A stretch of 37,447 nt of DNA from Gracilaria domingensis (lineage: Eukaryota; Rhodophyta; Florideophyceae; Gracilariales; Gracilariaceae): the NCBI GenBank assembly GCA_022539475.1, contig VCMS01000415.1:1-37447 (forward strand), in the 5' to 3' direction. This document shows positions 1 to 9,548 of the stretch, in pieces (the first letter of the stretch is position 1; the number at the start of each line of letters is the position of its first letter). The notes below the pieces were generated by a model. It was given only the letters and a program-made list of their open reading frames with translations. It did not search any database and had not been told where the DNA came from. Made by a program: the position numbers and the translations under genes.

Positions 1-945
1 GAGATGAAGAATGGAGAAGACTGATCAGAATATCTGGCGAGCGACATGTGCTTACGGAAGAGGTTGAAGCAGGCCTTGAACGATGCGGTGGGGGTTCGAA
101 AACGCCATGCGAAGGAGAAGTTGTTGATGGGGCTAGGGTATGACATGTTGGTGAAGACACCATCTCATGAGAGGGAGAGGAGGATATACCTAAAACAAGC
201 GGAGAAACTACGGGAGAAGCTTCTGCCGCTAGATGCAAAAGGGTTTGAGATTCTCTCCACATGGTGAACATCCAAAAGAGAGGACATATCATTTTCCGGG
301 TTCAAAATGCGTGGCGAAGAGAACAAGCCGCAAGACTTGCTGTTTAGAAACGTTCTAAGCCTACAGGTCTTACGCGAGTTTCTGGGTTACGATGTGAACC
401 AAAAGGATTCAAGAAATGCGGGAGACAAGGACCCGGTGGATGGCAAAATAGTGCAGTTGGCGCCTCTAGACGCTTGGATCGCGTCAGTTTTTCGAGCTAC
501 AGAGTTTGAAGGAGGGCGGGAGGGTAAAAGGCAGGTGTTGTTCTCCAACTATTTCGGAAAGTATGTTGCACAGGCGTTGGAAAGTATACTGATCGCTGTA
601 AGAATGAAAGTGGAGCAGAAGTTTGGAACGGAGTTCAGGAACGACTCAATGGCTGAAGATCCACCCCATGGAAATGAAGACCGTGTGGGAACTGTGGCAT
701 ACTGGATACCGTCTAAGAAGAAGCTATATCTAGCTGTTCGAGAAGATGTATTCATGGAAGAGATTACGGAACATCTAGGAGCCGTATTCGATTGCTATAT
801 TGGGTATTGTGACCCACGGGATCGCGTATACTTCCCTATAAGAGCAGTCGATGAAATCAGAGATAATAATGTGATCGATTGTAATCCGACTGTCTGGGAA
901 CAAAATAGGGAACGAGACGGGGGAGGCGTGGACGATGAGCACTAG
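1..945 (+). pseudogene. unknown protein gene, broken by in-frame TGA codons
   Basis: One plus-strand frame runs from the window edge to a TAG at 943-945, interrupted by TGA at 22-24 and 265-267. The part after the second stop is 212 codons from an ATG at 307. I do not recognise the family. The first part is rich in K, R and E and probably helical; the second contains a mixed globular stretch with the segments APLDAWIASVF and VGTVAYWIPSKKKLYLAV. It is truncated at the left edge, so its true start is not visible. It converges on the minus-strand transposase copy 1 and may be the second gene of that DNA transposon, or an unrelated host gene. The frame looks genuinely coding because it stays open for about 680 bases after the stop and the composition is protein-like, but no function can be assigned. 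Confidence 0.45.
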
Positions 946-1147
946 ATGGAATACGAGGAGGAGAATATCTAAAGTACATGAACAGTTTATGTTAAGAATG
1001 TTACGTAGTACGAGTATGATGAATGTGGGCTCGAGGGTAACGATAGAATCTGTTAATGTGGAAACGATGGAATGGTCATTGAAGGGGAGGGAAAAATGGT
1101 CGGGCAGGGTAGTTTTGGCGAATGACGTGTATGCAGCCTTTGATTGA
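935..1147 (+). CDS. small hypothetical protein overlapping the previous frame
   Basis: A 70-codon ORF begins with an ATG inside the last codons of the upstream frame (+1 relative to it) and ends with TGA at 1145-1147. It has a basic N-terminus (TRRRISK) followed by a beta-strand-like stretch (GSRVTIESVNVETMEWSLKG). It may be the C-terminal part of the upstream protein displaced by a frameshift, or a separate small protein. Its 3' end overlaps the antisense end of the transposase copy 1 frame. No family recognised. Confidence 0.3.
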   Translation: MSTRWNTRRRISKVHEQFMLRMLRSTSMMNVGSRVTIESVNVETMEWSLKGREKWSGRVVLANDVYAAFD

Positions 1148-4100
1148 GTAGAACGGGATAAGCCCAAACCAAGGAGAGATCGTAGCAGAACGAGGTTTCA
1201 TCCATGACGTACTTGGATGCACGGTGTGATCATGCTCGTCGTCGGTGGCCCAACGGAATGATATACAGTTCAGAGTTTCATCAACGTTATCCACGGCTTC
1301 TGTCACTTCGAAGAAACGAACGAAAGCGAGCTCCGATTCAGAGTTATCTAAGGTCTTGTCCCTGACCCGAAGCAATGCAAATACTTTGCATACCCACGCT
1401 GTGAAAAACGTACAGTTAGGAGGGGATGTTCTGTGCACGAGAACCGTGGAGAACTTAGACAACTTGGAAGGTCCGAAGAAGGTCGTAGCGAAGATGCGTT
1501 CACATAGTTGTACATCGGGCCTCCTCAGTCTTATGCATCGAACATCCCGATGGTAATCATCGAGAGAGGGGCAGAAGCCGCTAAGAACGTATGCAGAATT
1601 AACGACAGTGAGTTTGATGTCGTGAGGGTTCTTCAGCTGTTGAATAGTTTCTACACAAATGGTGCGGAAGGAGGTGAGAGCGTCGCGAGATATTTGGTTG
1701 ATGAACTGCAGTGTGGTTGTCGAGAAAAGTTCTGCCAGAGCCGAAGAAGATACATGTGGATGCGATCGTAGGTACTTGTCAGCTGTGATGATGTCAAAGA
1801 GTGAGAAGGAGTTACCGTCGCGAACCATGGCCGGAAAGCGGTTGATGGAAGGTGTGCGAGAGTTGGAGGAGACAGAGAAGTGACTTCTGACCGAAAGGGA
1901 TTGCAAATAGTGCTATGACTCTTGAATGGCGTTCACCGTTTCCTTATGAGCCGTAGTTTGCCTTCGAGAAGTTCGACGATAGTGGTTCTTGAAGAGAAGA
2001 TGAGCATGTTCGTACACGCCTGCATCGACGAAGTGCAGATCCCGTATCGCCGTATGTCTGGAATGATGTGATCATGGAGGTGGAACTCAAGAGTACGAAA
2101 GTTAGAGGCTTGGTACGGGCCAAAAATGGAGACTGTGTGAAACTTGAAGTTCTTGATCATAGTTTCCAACGCATCTATGCAATGCTCCGTCCATTCTGGA
2201 GTGGCATTGTAGCGAAAGACGTTGTTGACAAGGTCAACGTAGGATGTGAAAACGGTGGTAATAGGGGCAGAGGATTCCTCACCACAACAGCGGTCAAAGA
2301 AAGCGCCAATGAAAGGGAAGAACATATCAAGGGAACGGTAGTCCTTGGCTTCCAACATACCCCTGATGCCGTCTGTCGTGAAGAAACCGTTGAGAGATTT
2401 TCCTTTTTCGGATGTGGAGAAGTCGATGTGAAGTCCAGGTGCCGGATAGGAGCGCTCAATGTCGGCGAGAATAGCGTTGGCGTGGCTTAGAATAGAAGTT
2501 CGAACGGTCTTGAAAGACCTCGGGTTTCCCTGAGAACCAACAGAAGTGTGAAGCGAATCGGACTTGAGGCGTTCAATCGAGGCGAGTTTGATGAGTTTGG
2601 AGATTCTAAGATGAAAGTTATGAAGGGGCTCGAAGGAGAAGATTGAGTAGGGAGTGAGCAGCTCGGAGACATTGAGCATAGGGAATGATTCGAGAAAGGA
2701 CGTGTAAGTGGATAAGGAGGTGGTTTGGAGTAGTTGAACAGCTTCATTTTCAGGGTCCTTGCCACTCGAGGTCTGCGAGAGAGCAAAGCCTGTTCAGCGC
2801 CGGCAAGTAGATCTTGGTGTTTCTTTCTCGTTGCAGAGGTGTGGGATACAGTTCGCTCGTTGAGAATGGCTTGACAGACTTTAAGTTGTGAACGAGGGAT
2901 AAGGCATCTATGACAGGGCTTGTTTGGTTTCGTGCCGTGGATGACAGCGAGAATGTCCTTTGCTTCGGGAATGTCCGCGCTATAGTTAGCGATGATGGGA
3001 TGGCACTGACGAAGAACTCCCTTGGAATCTCTGAAGGGGAAGCCTTTTTTTGCATATGTCGTACAGAGGTTTGAGGATAGTTTCCAAGGACTTCTGGACG
3101 AGCTCTATGCGCACAACGCGAGTTATGTTCGAAGACAAGGGGCCAATTTCCAAAGAGTGGGTGTCGGTGGAGGAAGAATCGGTGGAGAAGGATGTAAAGG
3201 AAGTGGGAATGTAGCCAACGAGAGTGTGGTGGTGTGTGATACAATTTCTGCGAAAAGAGTCCTTGAAGTTGAGAAACGTAATATGGAGGGGGTATGATGT
3301 GACAGAGGAGCTTTTTAGCGTGGTGGAGGACTTATCGGAGTAGAGGTGAAGCATGCCGATGAAGGAGTCTATACCAGTAGTGGTGGGATCATGCCAGATA
3401 ACTCCTGGGTTTGGAGAATGTGCGATGTGCTTTCTCAGAGCCGTAACGACGTCATGTCCGAGTTTGGAGGCCATGGGATGCGCAAATGCGTCGGTTCCTG
3501 TGCGGAAGGCGTGGTGAATTGGGTGAAAGAAGGAGTTCTCATGGGATTCTAGCCGAATTTGTTGTGAAGGACTTGAATGGGGTCCTTGACATAGAGGGTG
3601 GCAGAGAACTGACGGTCGTTATCGTGAATGGTGGTGGAGGTGAAGCCGATGGAGCTCACGGTATCTTCAAAGACTTTGGAGTGTAGTTTGAGACACTCAG
3701 AAGCGGAGGTGATGGAGGTTTGGAAAAGAGAGGAGGGAAAGTTGGACTGCCTGAGAATGTTGATAAGCTCGTCTGCGGAGCGCTTTCCAAGTTTCGTAGC
3801 GATGGAGGAAATGTATGTGACGAGATTGTGAATGTCATCAGTTGGAGCGGGCGGAGAGAGGGCATGACCGGAACCTACGGACAGGGACTGAGAATTGAAT
3901 GAGGGTTGTGGTGTAGCTAAATGTGCTGCGTCAGAAGAACGTACGGAGAGAGAGAGCTGCTGTTCTTCATACGGTTCGTCAGTGGCGAGTGCTACATTAT
4001 CGGAGGGGCGGTTGGAGGGAGAAGGGAGAAGGGGTTTGGTACTGCTGAGTCGGCGACGTTTCGTTCGGGGGGGAAGAAGGAACCGCGGGGGGCAGCAGGA

Positions 4101-4210
4101 GTGGGAAAAGGGTTTGGGTCATGCCGGTGCCTGCATCGTTTCTGATGTTGCGCAACGGAGGCGATAGAGTCTGTGTGAAAGGCGCAGCGGGGGAAGCAAC
4201 ATATGTACAT
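1076..4210 (-). pseudogene. Plavaka/Tnp2-like DNA transposase, copy 1, frameshifted
   Basis: A decayed transposase gene read from an ATG at 4210 towards 1076. The N-terminus has a Cys/His zinc-finger-like segment (YICC, RC, then HQKRC). A core segment at 3474-2986 contains YSDKSSTTLK and a variant of the N-x-R strand typical of Plavaka transposases. A stretch near 2990-2900, in another frame, contains ADIPEAKDILAVIHG followed by PCHRC. The segment at 2679-1933 contains FEPLHNFHLRISKLIK. The segment at 1906-1076 carries the C-terminal domain. These pieces lie in at least two reading frames, so the gene has several frameshifts. It aligns along its length with copy 2 (18909-21823), including the zinc finger. 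The catalytic residues cannot be assigned with certainty. The family call rests on the YSDKS, PCHRC and PLHNxHLxISK motifs. Confidence 0.75.
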
Positions 4211-4668
4211 GATGCAGTAGGGCGGGGAGATGGGGGATGGGGGGGAGGAGGCGGTTGGTTGGAACGTTGGAGGTGAGGAGCGGAGGTCTAAGGTAAAGTG
4301 TGTAAACTTGTTGCAACTTGTAAGAAATCGTTGCCGTACCGTGTGGGGAAGAATATAGGGAAAGTCGAATCGGCGCCATGCACGTGATGGTTTACGTACA
4401 TCACGATATGATATGGGTACGTCGAGGAGGGAAGGAAGTGTGAAAAACTGAAAACATTCCTAAATTTTTGAGCCTATACTTTGCGGACGGCGTGAAGTGT
4501 ACAATAGATGTAGATAGTGTTGCACTGGAGAAGTTAGGAAAGTGCCATGGCACGGGCCTGACCAGTGCGATGCGATCTCTGATCATGGCACTTCTCTGCG
4601 ACACATTATCTTCCAGATCATGCGAGTTCCCTATAGGTACGTGAAACACGTAACGGTTTAGACTCTTA
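4211..4668. other. non-coding stretch between transposase copy 1 and LTR element 1
   Basis: About 460 bases without a convincing gene. The left part is G-rich on the plus strand, the right part mixed. It should contain the promoter of transposase copy 1 and perhaps the end of that transposon. I see no clear terminal inverted repeat. Confidence 0.4.
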
Positions 4669-5630
4669 TGTAGAGCAAACCCGATTCGGGTGAGGTGCTT
4701 TTGGTACTCCCTATAGGGATGGACTCGCTCGTGCGAGGTGAAGTGAAGAAGTGTATGATGATCCCATCATGGGAGGAATGGTCACTGGGTTTTGCAGGGA
4801 CCTTCACAGGTGGAGTGGATGTTGAAACCATTGAATGGTGTTGAACACGTGCAAAGTGTGTAGTATGCATGGGTGCATTGTACCATGAGGCACCCTGACA
4901 CTGGGTGATCCACGTGTATGGACCTCATGAGGTGTGCATTACTCTAGTTAATATTGTTAGTTTAATGTGTAGTTAGACCTACTTAGGTGAGCGCGACCTC
5001 GCCGTCGCGAGCGCTTAGTAAATTCAACCAAGTCTCGCTTCGAGAACTGCCACTCTGAAGTGGGAACACTTGAGACTCATCTCTTGAGTGTGGGCCCTTG
5101 TCGTCGCTGCCCTTGCCGGTGCACAACTCCACACGGAGGGTCCCCACAAGTGGTATCAGTGCGCAAACTCCCCTTGGGAAGCCTTAGGATCTCTGAATAC
5201 CCAGTGAGGGTTGACCTTTTGTTTGCTTCTTATTCCTGAGTGCAGGACAGATTTCTGCCCCAGTATTGGGTTCTTTTGTTGTTTCTCTTTCGTCTTTCCC
5301 CGTCTTTCGGGCCTGTTGCCTGCTTGCGCACGACCCTTGACACCTCTTCTCTGGATCTTTTCTTTCCCTTTTCCTTTTCGGGCTACGCCTCCTCTTGGAG
5401 TCTACAGTCCACTCTCTTGAGTTCCCCTACCTTTAACCCATTTCTTTCTTGGTCTTTCCTACCTTTCTGGCTTCTCTATTTCACCTCTGTAGGTTCTACC
5501 TCAGCCCACTACTGGCTTTACACCCAGGTCCTCGGTGGCAACAGAGGCTCTGCAGCCGAGCTTCCATCCCAACAGGGAGCGGGATCTCGAACGTCCTGTG
5601 CGTGTTTCCCGTTTCCGGGCTTGCACCACA
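4669..5630 (+). repeat. 5' LTR of element 1
   Basis: The right boundary is well supported: the sequence ends TTGCACCACA and is followed by two bases and a TGG-starting primer-binding site. The last 60 bases (GATCTCGAACGTCCTGTG, then GGGCTTGCACCACA) match the U5 end of the element 2 LTR read on its own strand. Two internal blocks also correspond: TAGTTAATATTGTTAG near 4942 and CCTTTTCCTTTTCGGG near 5370. The left boundary is less sure. I placed it at TGTAGAGCAA, which resembles the TGTAGTGCAA start of element 2 LTRs and would pair imperfectly with TTGCACCACA. I did not find a matching 3' LTR in the window. Confidence 0.65.
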
Positions 5631-5632
5631 AG

Positions 5633-5650
5633 TGGTCTCCCGACCTAGAA
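5633..5650 (+). promoter_or_regulatory. primer-binding site of element 1
   Basis: TGGTCTCCCGACCTAGAA starts two bases after the LTR end. It begins with TGG, the complement of a tRNA 3' CCA. Element 2 has nearly the same site (TGGTCCCCCGACCTAGAA). The priming tRNA is not identified. Confidence 0.65.
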
Positions 5651-5835
5651 GAAGTCTAGATCGTTTGGAACACCTACAAGGTGTGGAATTGTTTTCTCCT
5701 GTTGAAGGAATTGGATTATGGTTTGGAATACTCACTTTCCTGACTTGATTACCTGTCGAAGGTTTATCTCGTCGCTCTCCGCTTTTCGGAAGTCGTGTTT
5801 GACGTTTTTTCTGACTGCGTTTTCGGTTCATCGAC

Positions 5836-7149
5836 ATGATGTTTTTGTGGTCACTGGGTGACACCGATAACGATTCTACCCATTCTGGGGTTACTGCGGA
5901 TTCTCCTCATTCGGATTCTCGCTGTGCTTCCCAGGGGATTGTGGCTGAAGAAGGTTCATCCGACTGCCTTAAAGTTTTGTCCGTTTCGTCGGTACCCAGA
6001 CCGGGGTGGTCTATTGATCCTAAGCATGTGGATCATGACTCATCCGACTCTCGGAATATCGACCCTGTTGTGTTCTCCAGGTTGGAGTCAAACACCAGAA
6101 GTTTGGTCTTTGGTCAAGGCTCCATGGTGGAGAAGCTGCTGAATCTCAGACGAAAGGTTTCTGATCTCAAACTCCGAGAATTGTCAGCAGATGTTCGTGA
6201 GTTGCAAGTCAATGATTCCTCGATTCTTGAGGGTTTCGCTTCTTCAAAAACCTCATTTGAGGATCTTACTCTGAAGTTACACCGTATTGGTGAACGCCTG
6301 GATATATTGGAGACATCTACTAGGCGCCATGGTAGTTTCACCGATTCGCCGGTTGTTGGACATCGTTCTTGTAATAGATCTGCTCCTTCTCGGAGTTCAA
6401 CATCGGATACTGACTCATCCTCTACGGATTCTAGTTCATCACACATCTCATTAGATACAGAATTTCGTCCACGGAAGAGTTTCAAGCATTCCCATTTACA
6501 CGGTGGTATTTCTCGAAAGAGATTGAAGAAACGTCGCACCAAGTCATCAGGTATTGTTTCTGTTCAGCGCAGGTCGGTTCACTCTCATGTGAGTACGTCT
6601 GACACGGAGACGTCTACGTCAGACGCATCTTCATCCTCTTTGGATTTGAACTGGTACGAGAACTGGCAGCGTGAGCTTGCTCAGTTGAAGTCTACCCATG
6701 ATTCTGGGTTGTCTCCTAAACAGGAAGTTCATCCAAGGCCGTCACCGATGGTGGAGAATGATCCCGGCTTGCACGTGGAAGGTACCCATGTTGGGGTTCG
6801 AAGAGATGCTCCTGCGATGGATTCCTTTGAGAACACAACACCTGTAGTGAGGTACACGACGCCGCAACGCCCTGTGCACGTTCGTCATTATGATGAACAT
6901 ACCACGTTGATGTGTTATACTTGCCAGCAAGTTGGCCACACAACATCGCAGTGCGCGCTCCCTAGTCGGGAGAGGTCAAACCCTGTGGGGTACTATGAAT
7001 TGCTTCCACCTGTCGAAGGTGTGAGACAAGATGCTCCCTTGGAAACCCAAGATAGGGTGGAAGGATTCATACCCGCAGCTGGGGATTTTTCAGTTCCCCA
7101 GGATGGGTTACACCAGAGACATTTTGTTAAACCTTCTCCAAAAAACTGA
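5836..7149 (+). CDS. Gag-like protein of element 1, capsid domain missing
   Basis: A 437-codon frame starts with ATGATG at 5836 and ends with TGA at 7147. It begins about 205 bases after the 5' LTR. An N-terminal coil (LRRKVSDLKLRELSADVREL, then RIGERLDILET) is followed by a Ser/Asp-rich tract and a basic segment (KRLKKRRTK). A retroviral-type zinc knuckle, CYTCQQVGHTTSQC (CX2CX4HX4C), is encoded at 6912-6953. The related 672-codon Gag of element 2 has the same order but carries a roughly 200-residue capsid-like domain between the basic tract and the knuckle; that domain is absent here. The frame is nevertheless open. The protein could still bind RNA or nucleic acid through the knuckle but is unlikely to form a normal capsid alone. 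The 3' end carries the frameshift signal. Confidence 0.75.
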   Translation: MMFLWSLGDTDNDSTHSGVTADSPHSDSRCASQGIVAEEGSSDCLKVLSVSSVPRPGWSIDPKHVDHDSSDSRNIDPVVFSRLESNTRSLVFGQGSMVEKLLNLRRKVSDLKLRELSADVRELQVNDSSILEGFASSKTSFEDLTLKLHRIGERLDILETSTRRHGSFTDSPVVGHRSCNRSAPSRSSTSDTDSSSTDSSSSHISLDTEFRPRKSFKHSHLHGGISRKRLKKRRTKSSGIVSVQRRSVHSHVSTSDTETSTSDASSSSLDLNWYENWQRELAQLKSTHDSGLSPKQEVHPRPSPMVENDPGLHVEGTHVGVRRDAPAMDSFENTTPVVRYTTPQRPVHVRHYDEHTTLMCYTCQQVGHTTSQCALPSRERSNPVGYYELLPPVEGVRQDAPLETQDRVEGFIPAAGDFSVPQDGLHQRHFVKPSPKN

Positions 7150-7173
7150 TTTCGGGAGCCTCCCATACGGGAG
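7140..7173 (+). promoter_or_regulatory. -1 ribosomal frameshift signal, gag to pol (element 1)
   Basis: Heptamer A-AAA-AAC at 7140-7146 sits in the gag frame directly before the TGA stop. A spacer of about 13 bases leads to a stem CTCCC (7160-7164) and GGGAG (7169-7173) with loop ATAC. Slipping back one base opens the pol frame, which is the -1 frame. Element 2 has the same arrangement with GGGAAAC. Confidence 0.75.
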
Positions 7174-8909
7174 AGGTGCCCTATGAACAGGGGTCATTGA
7201 CGCCTGAGGCCTCACGGCCTCGCTCCCCGATGAAGATCCTTTCTAGGAAAATATCTTTATCCCGTGCGGATTCGCACCCTGAGATGGGTAAACTGGTTCG
7301 GCCGTGGATACGGAAGAGAAATCCGAAGTATCCGGAACGCGTGATGAAGCTCTCGAAGAGAAGTTACAAAGTTAACGCCGATATCCGGTTCTCACACCAT
7401 CTCATGGTTCGTCATATCGCTCTACTTGACGCCGGAGCCGGTCCCAACTGTATACGGGAATCGTTCCTGTCCGAAGAGTGTCGTGAATTTATCCGTTACG
7501 GTCCCCTGATGGAAATCGCTGATGCGAGTAATCACGAAATTGTTACAATGGGTATTTTACCAATGATGGTTCGTTTAGGAATGACCACTGTGTCGGTTGA
7601 TTTTGTTGTTTGCAAGACGCTTGCTGCACCGATTGTTCTCGGTTGTGATTTCTGTGATCTCCATGTGGAGTCGATCAAACCCAGACTTTCACGGGTGGAG
7701 TTGGTTGACGGTTCGTCAGTTCCATTTGCTGGAAAACCGTGGGAACGGGCGAAGAAGCGGTCTGATCGAAACGCCGCACCGTTACCTCCTGCTCAGCAGT
7801 ATGTGTCACCAACTACTGGTTCATCGAAGTTACGCGTTCGTGCGTTTGTCAGGATTCCTCCGATGTCCCAAGCTTGGGTTACTGTCTCAACGGAGATGCG
7901 TGGACTCTTGACGATTGATCATCTACCCTCTCTTTTAGAGAAATCTGGTCTCGCAGTTGCTCGAGGCATTGCCCTTTGCGAAGGTGGAAAACCTTTTCAG
8001 GTGCTGATTGTGAACGTTTCAAATTCGTTGCAGACGTTGCAGAACCAACAGGTGGTGAGTCAAGTTACTTGGCACCCACAGGGTATTTTTGCAACGGAGC
8101 TGAATGTTTCCGATGTCGTTGGTGTGTCCTGTACAAAGGAGGCTGATGAAATGAACTCCCTTTGGGATGCGAAGACGTCGACGCACGATATAGTTGGAGC
8201 ACGTACGGAATCGTTTGTTCCTAAACAGGATTTGAAGTTGGATACGCTGTCCGGGTGTGGAAATCTTGAAGAGATGAAGTCTGGTTCTTTACTTGAATCG
8301 CTGACCAATCTTTGGTTGTCAATGGTTGATGCAGTGAAGCAGCGAACTCGTCTGAGTATTGTACTGTTCGTATGGTCCTTTTGCCAGGCGAGCCGTACCG
8401 GTCGTTCTGTTTCACCAGTTGTGGTTGTTCCTATGGAGAACAGTTCTCTCCAGTTCTGTCTGGATTACCGTAATGTAGCTCCCAACGTTTCGGGAATTTT
8501 CCACTTGAAACCGGTGAAGAACGGTGTGTACCCTGAAGCTGGGTTCTTTTTCGATGATTCGCCGCCGGATATTCGAGAGAACGGATCGAGCGTAGTAGCG
8601 TTGAACTCAAATGAGTCAGATGAAGCTCCATTTGGAGAAATTGACACCGCTCAAACAGTTGCTAGCTCTGAAAGGATTTTCGCTACTCTTCTGGATGTCT
8701 CGTCTGGACGAGATGCACCCGCAGGGTTAGTCAAGTTCAAACCCGTTGCTGAGGGTACAGCTGCACAAGTTGTATCCCTTTTGGGAAGTGAAAGTGTGGA
8801 TCGGAAACCAACCACTGGTAATCTGGTTTCTCATCAACCTGTGGAAGGTTCGGGTCCACCCAATGAATCTCAAGGGGAGAAACTACGCTTGGACACCCGC
8901 ATGGGTTGA
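7146..8909 (+). CDS. protease and reverse-transcriptase relic of element 1
   Basis: This frame is entered by -1 frameshifting and runs to TGA at 8907-8909. The first third is a retropepsin-like domain aligning with element 2 (RHIALLDAGAGPNCI, then VLGCDFCD). Its active-site triplet is D-A-G (Asp codon 7428-7430) where element 2 has D-T-G, so activity is doubtful. Further on, SPVVVVPMENSSLQFCLDYR matches the start of an RT domain, and RIFATLLDVSSG is a faint match to the next RT motif. The polymerase YxDD motif, RNase H and integrase are absent. The frame is long and open despite these losses, so the element is a non-autonomous derivative that may have kept some reading frame constraint, or decayed mainly by in-frame deletions. 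Confidence 0.65.
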   Translation: MISGASHTGEVPYEQGSLTPEASRPRSPMKILSRKISLSRADSHPEMGKLVRPWIRKRNPKYPERVMKLSKRSYKVNADIRFSHHLMVRHIALLDAGAGPNCIRESFLSEECREFIRYGPLMEIADASNHEIVTMGILPMMVRLGMTTVSVDFVVCKTLAAPIVLGCDFCDLHVESIKPRLSRVELVDGSSVPFAGKPWERAKKRSDRNAAPLPPAQQYVSPTTGSSKLRVRAFVRIPPMSQAWVTVSTEMRGLLTIDHLPSLLEKSGLAVARGIALCEGGKPFQVLIVNVSNSLQTLQNQQVVSQVTWHPQGIFATELNVSDVVGVSCTKEADEMNSLWDAKTSTHDIVGARTESFVPKQDLKLDTLSGCGNLEEMKSGSLLESLTNLWLSMVDAVKQRTRLSIVLFVWSFCQASRTGRSVSPVVVVPMENSSLQFCLDYRNVAPNVSGIFHLKPVKNGVYPEAGFFFDDSPPDIRENGSSVVALNSNESDEAPFGEIDTAQTVASSERIFATLLDVSSGRDAPAGLVKFKPVAEGTAAQVVSLLGSESVDRKPTTGNLVSHQPVEGSGPPNESQGEKLRLDTRMG

Positions 8910-9544
8910 TGCCTTGTTCTTTTCGTAAGGAGAGGTTTGTCTGATTGTGTCTGACTCGATTTCTGAGTTAATCACTTTTTGTTCACCTTGGAACGGTTTT
9001 TTTCTTTCAAGATCTGATTCCTGTAGAAGGAGAAGTGATAATACTCGCATGTTTGCATTTTTGTTTTTTCGGTTTACACCCTACGTGGGTGATGTCAGAT
9101 GCTTTGGATTTGTTTACATGGTGGTTTTTTCACCCGACTTGCCGGGGTATGCATCCCCGCTTGCACGGTTTTTTCGCATCGTGGGAGATTGTTTCGTCTC
9201 ATTTGAGAAGTCTCCGAATCGAGAAGTATCTTTTGTTCTGAACTCTCACGAGTTATTTCTGTTTTGTTGCGTAGTAACGTTTTTCGAACTCTTGCTGAGT
9301 AGTTACCACTGTTTTTGGTTATCATTGTTCTACACATGTCACTTTGCGTGAATATCCAATCTTGGATTGATCCCATTGTGATGGTCTGAATTGATCTTTG
9401 ACCTGCACTACTGGTAATGGTTCTGTAATGTGTCATTCGTTACACCCTATGGGTTAGGAATTTGCGAACGGAGTTGTTCTTTGTACTCTTATGGAGTGTT
9501 TGAACCTAACCTTTTGAGATACTACTACTTGTGGTGGCTCAGCC
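8910..9544. other. non-coding 3' part of element 1 (left of the insertion)
   Basis: About 635 T-rich bases follow the pol relic. I see no convincing gene. The sequence is cut by element 2 and most likely continues at 32029. Confidence 0.5.
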
Positions 9545-9548
9545 CAAG
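9545..9548. repeat. target-site duplication CAAG, left copy
   Basis: CAAG directly precedes the TG of the left LTR. CAAG also directly follows the CA of the right LTR at 32025-32028. This pairs the two LTRs as the ends of one element. Confidence 0.75.

Noticed and set aside
5151..5162. TGGTATCAGTGC as the primer-binding site of element 1
   Set aside because: It resembles the initiator-Met site, but LTR homology with element 2 continues well past it to 5630, where a better supported site follows.
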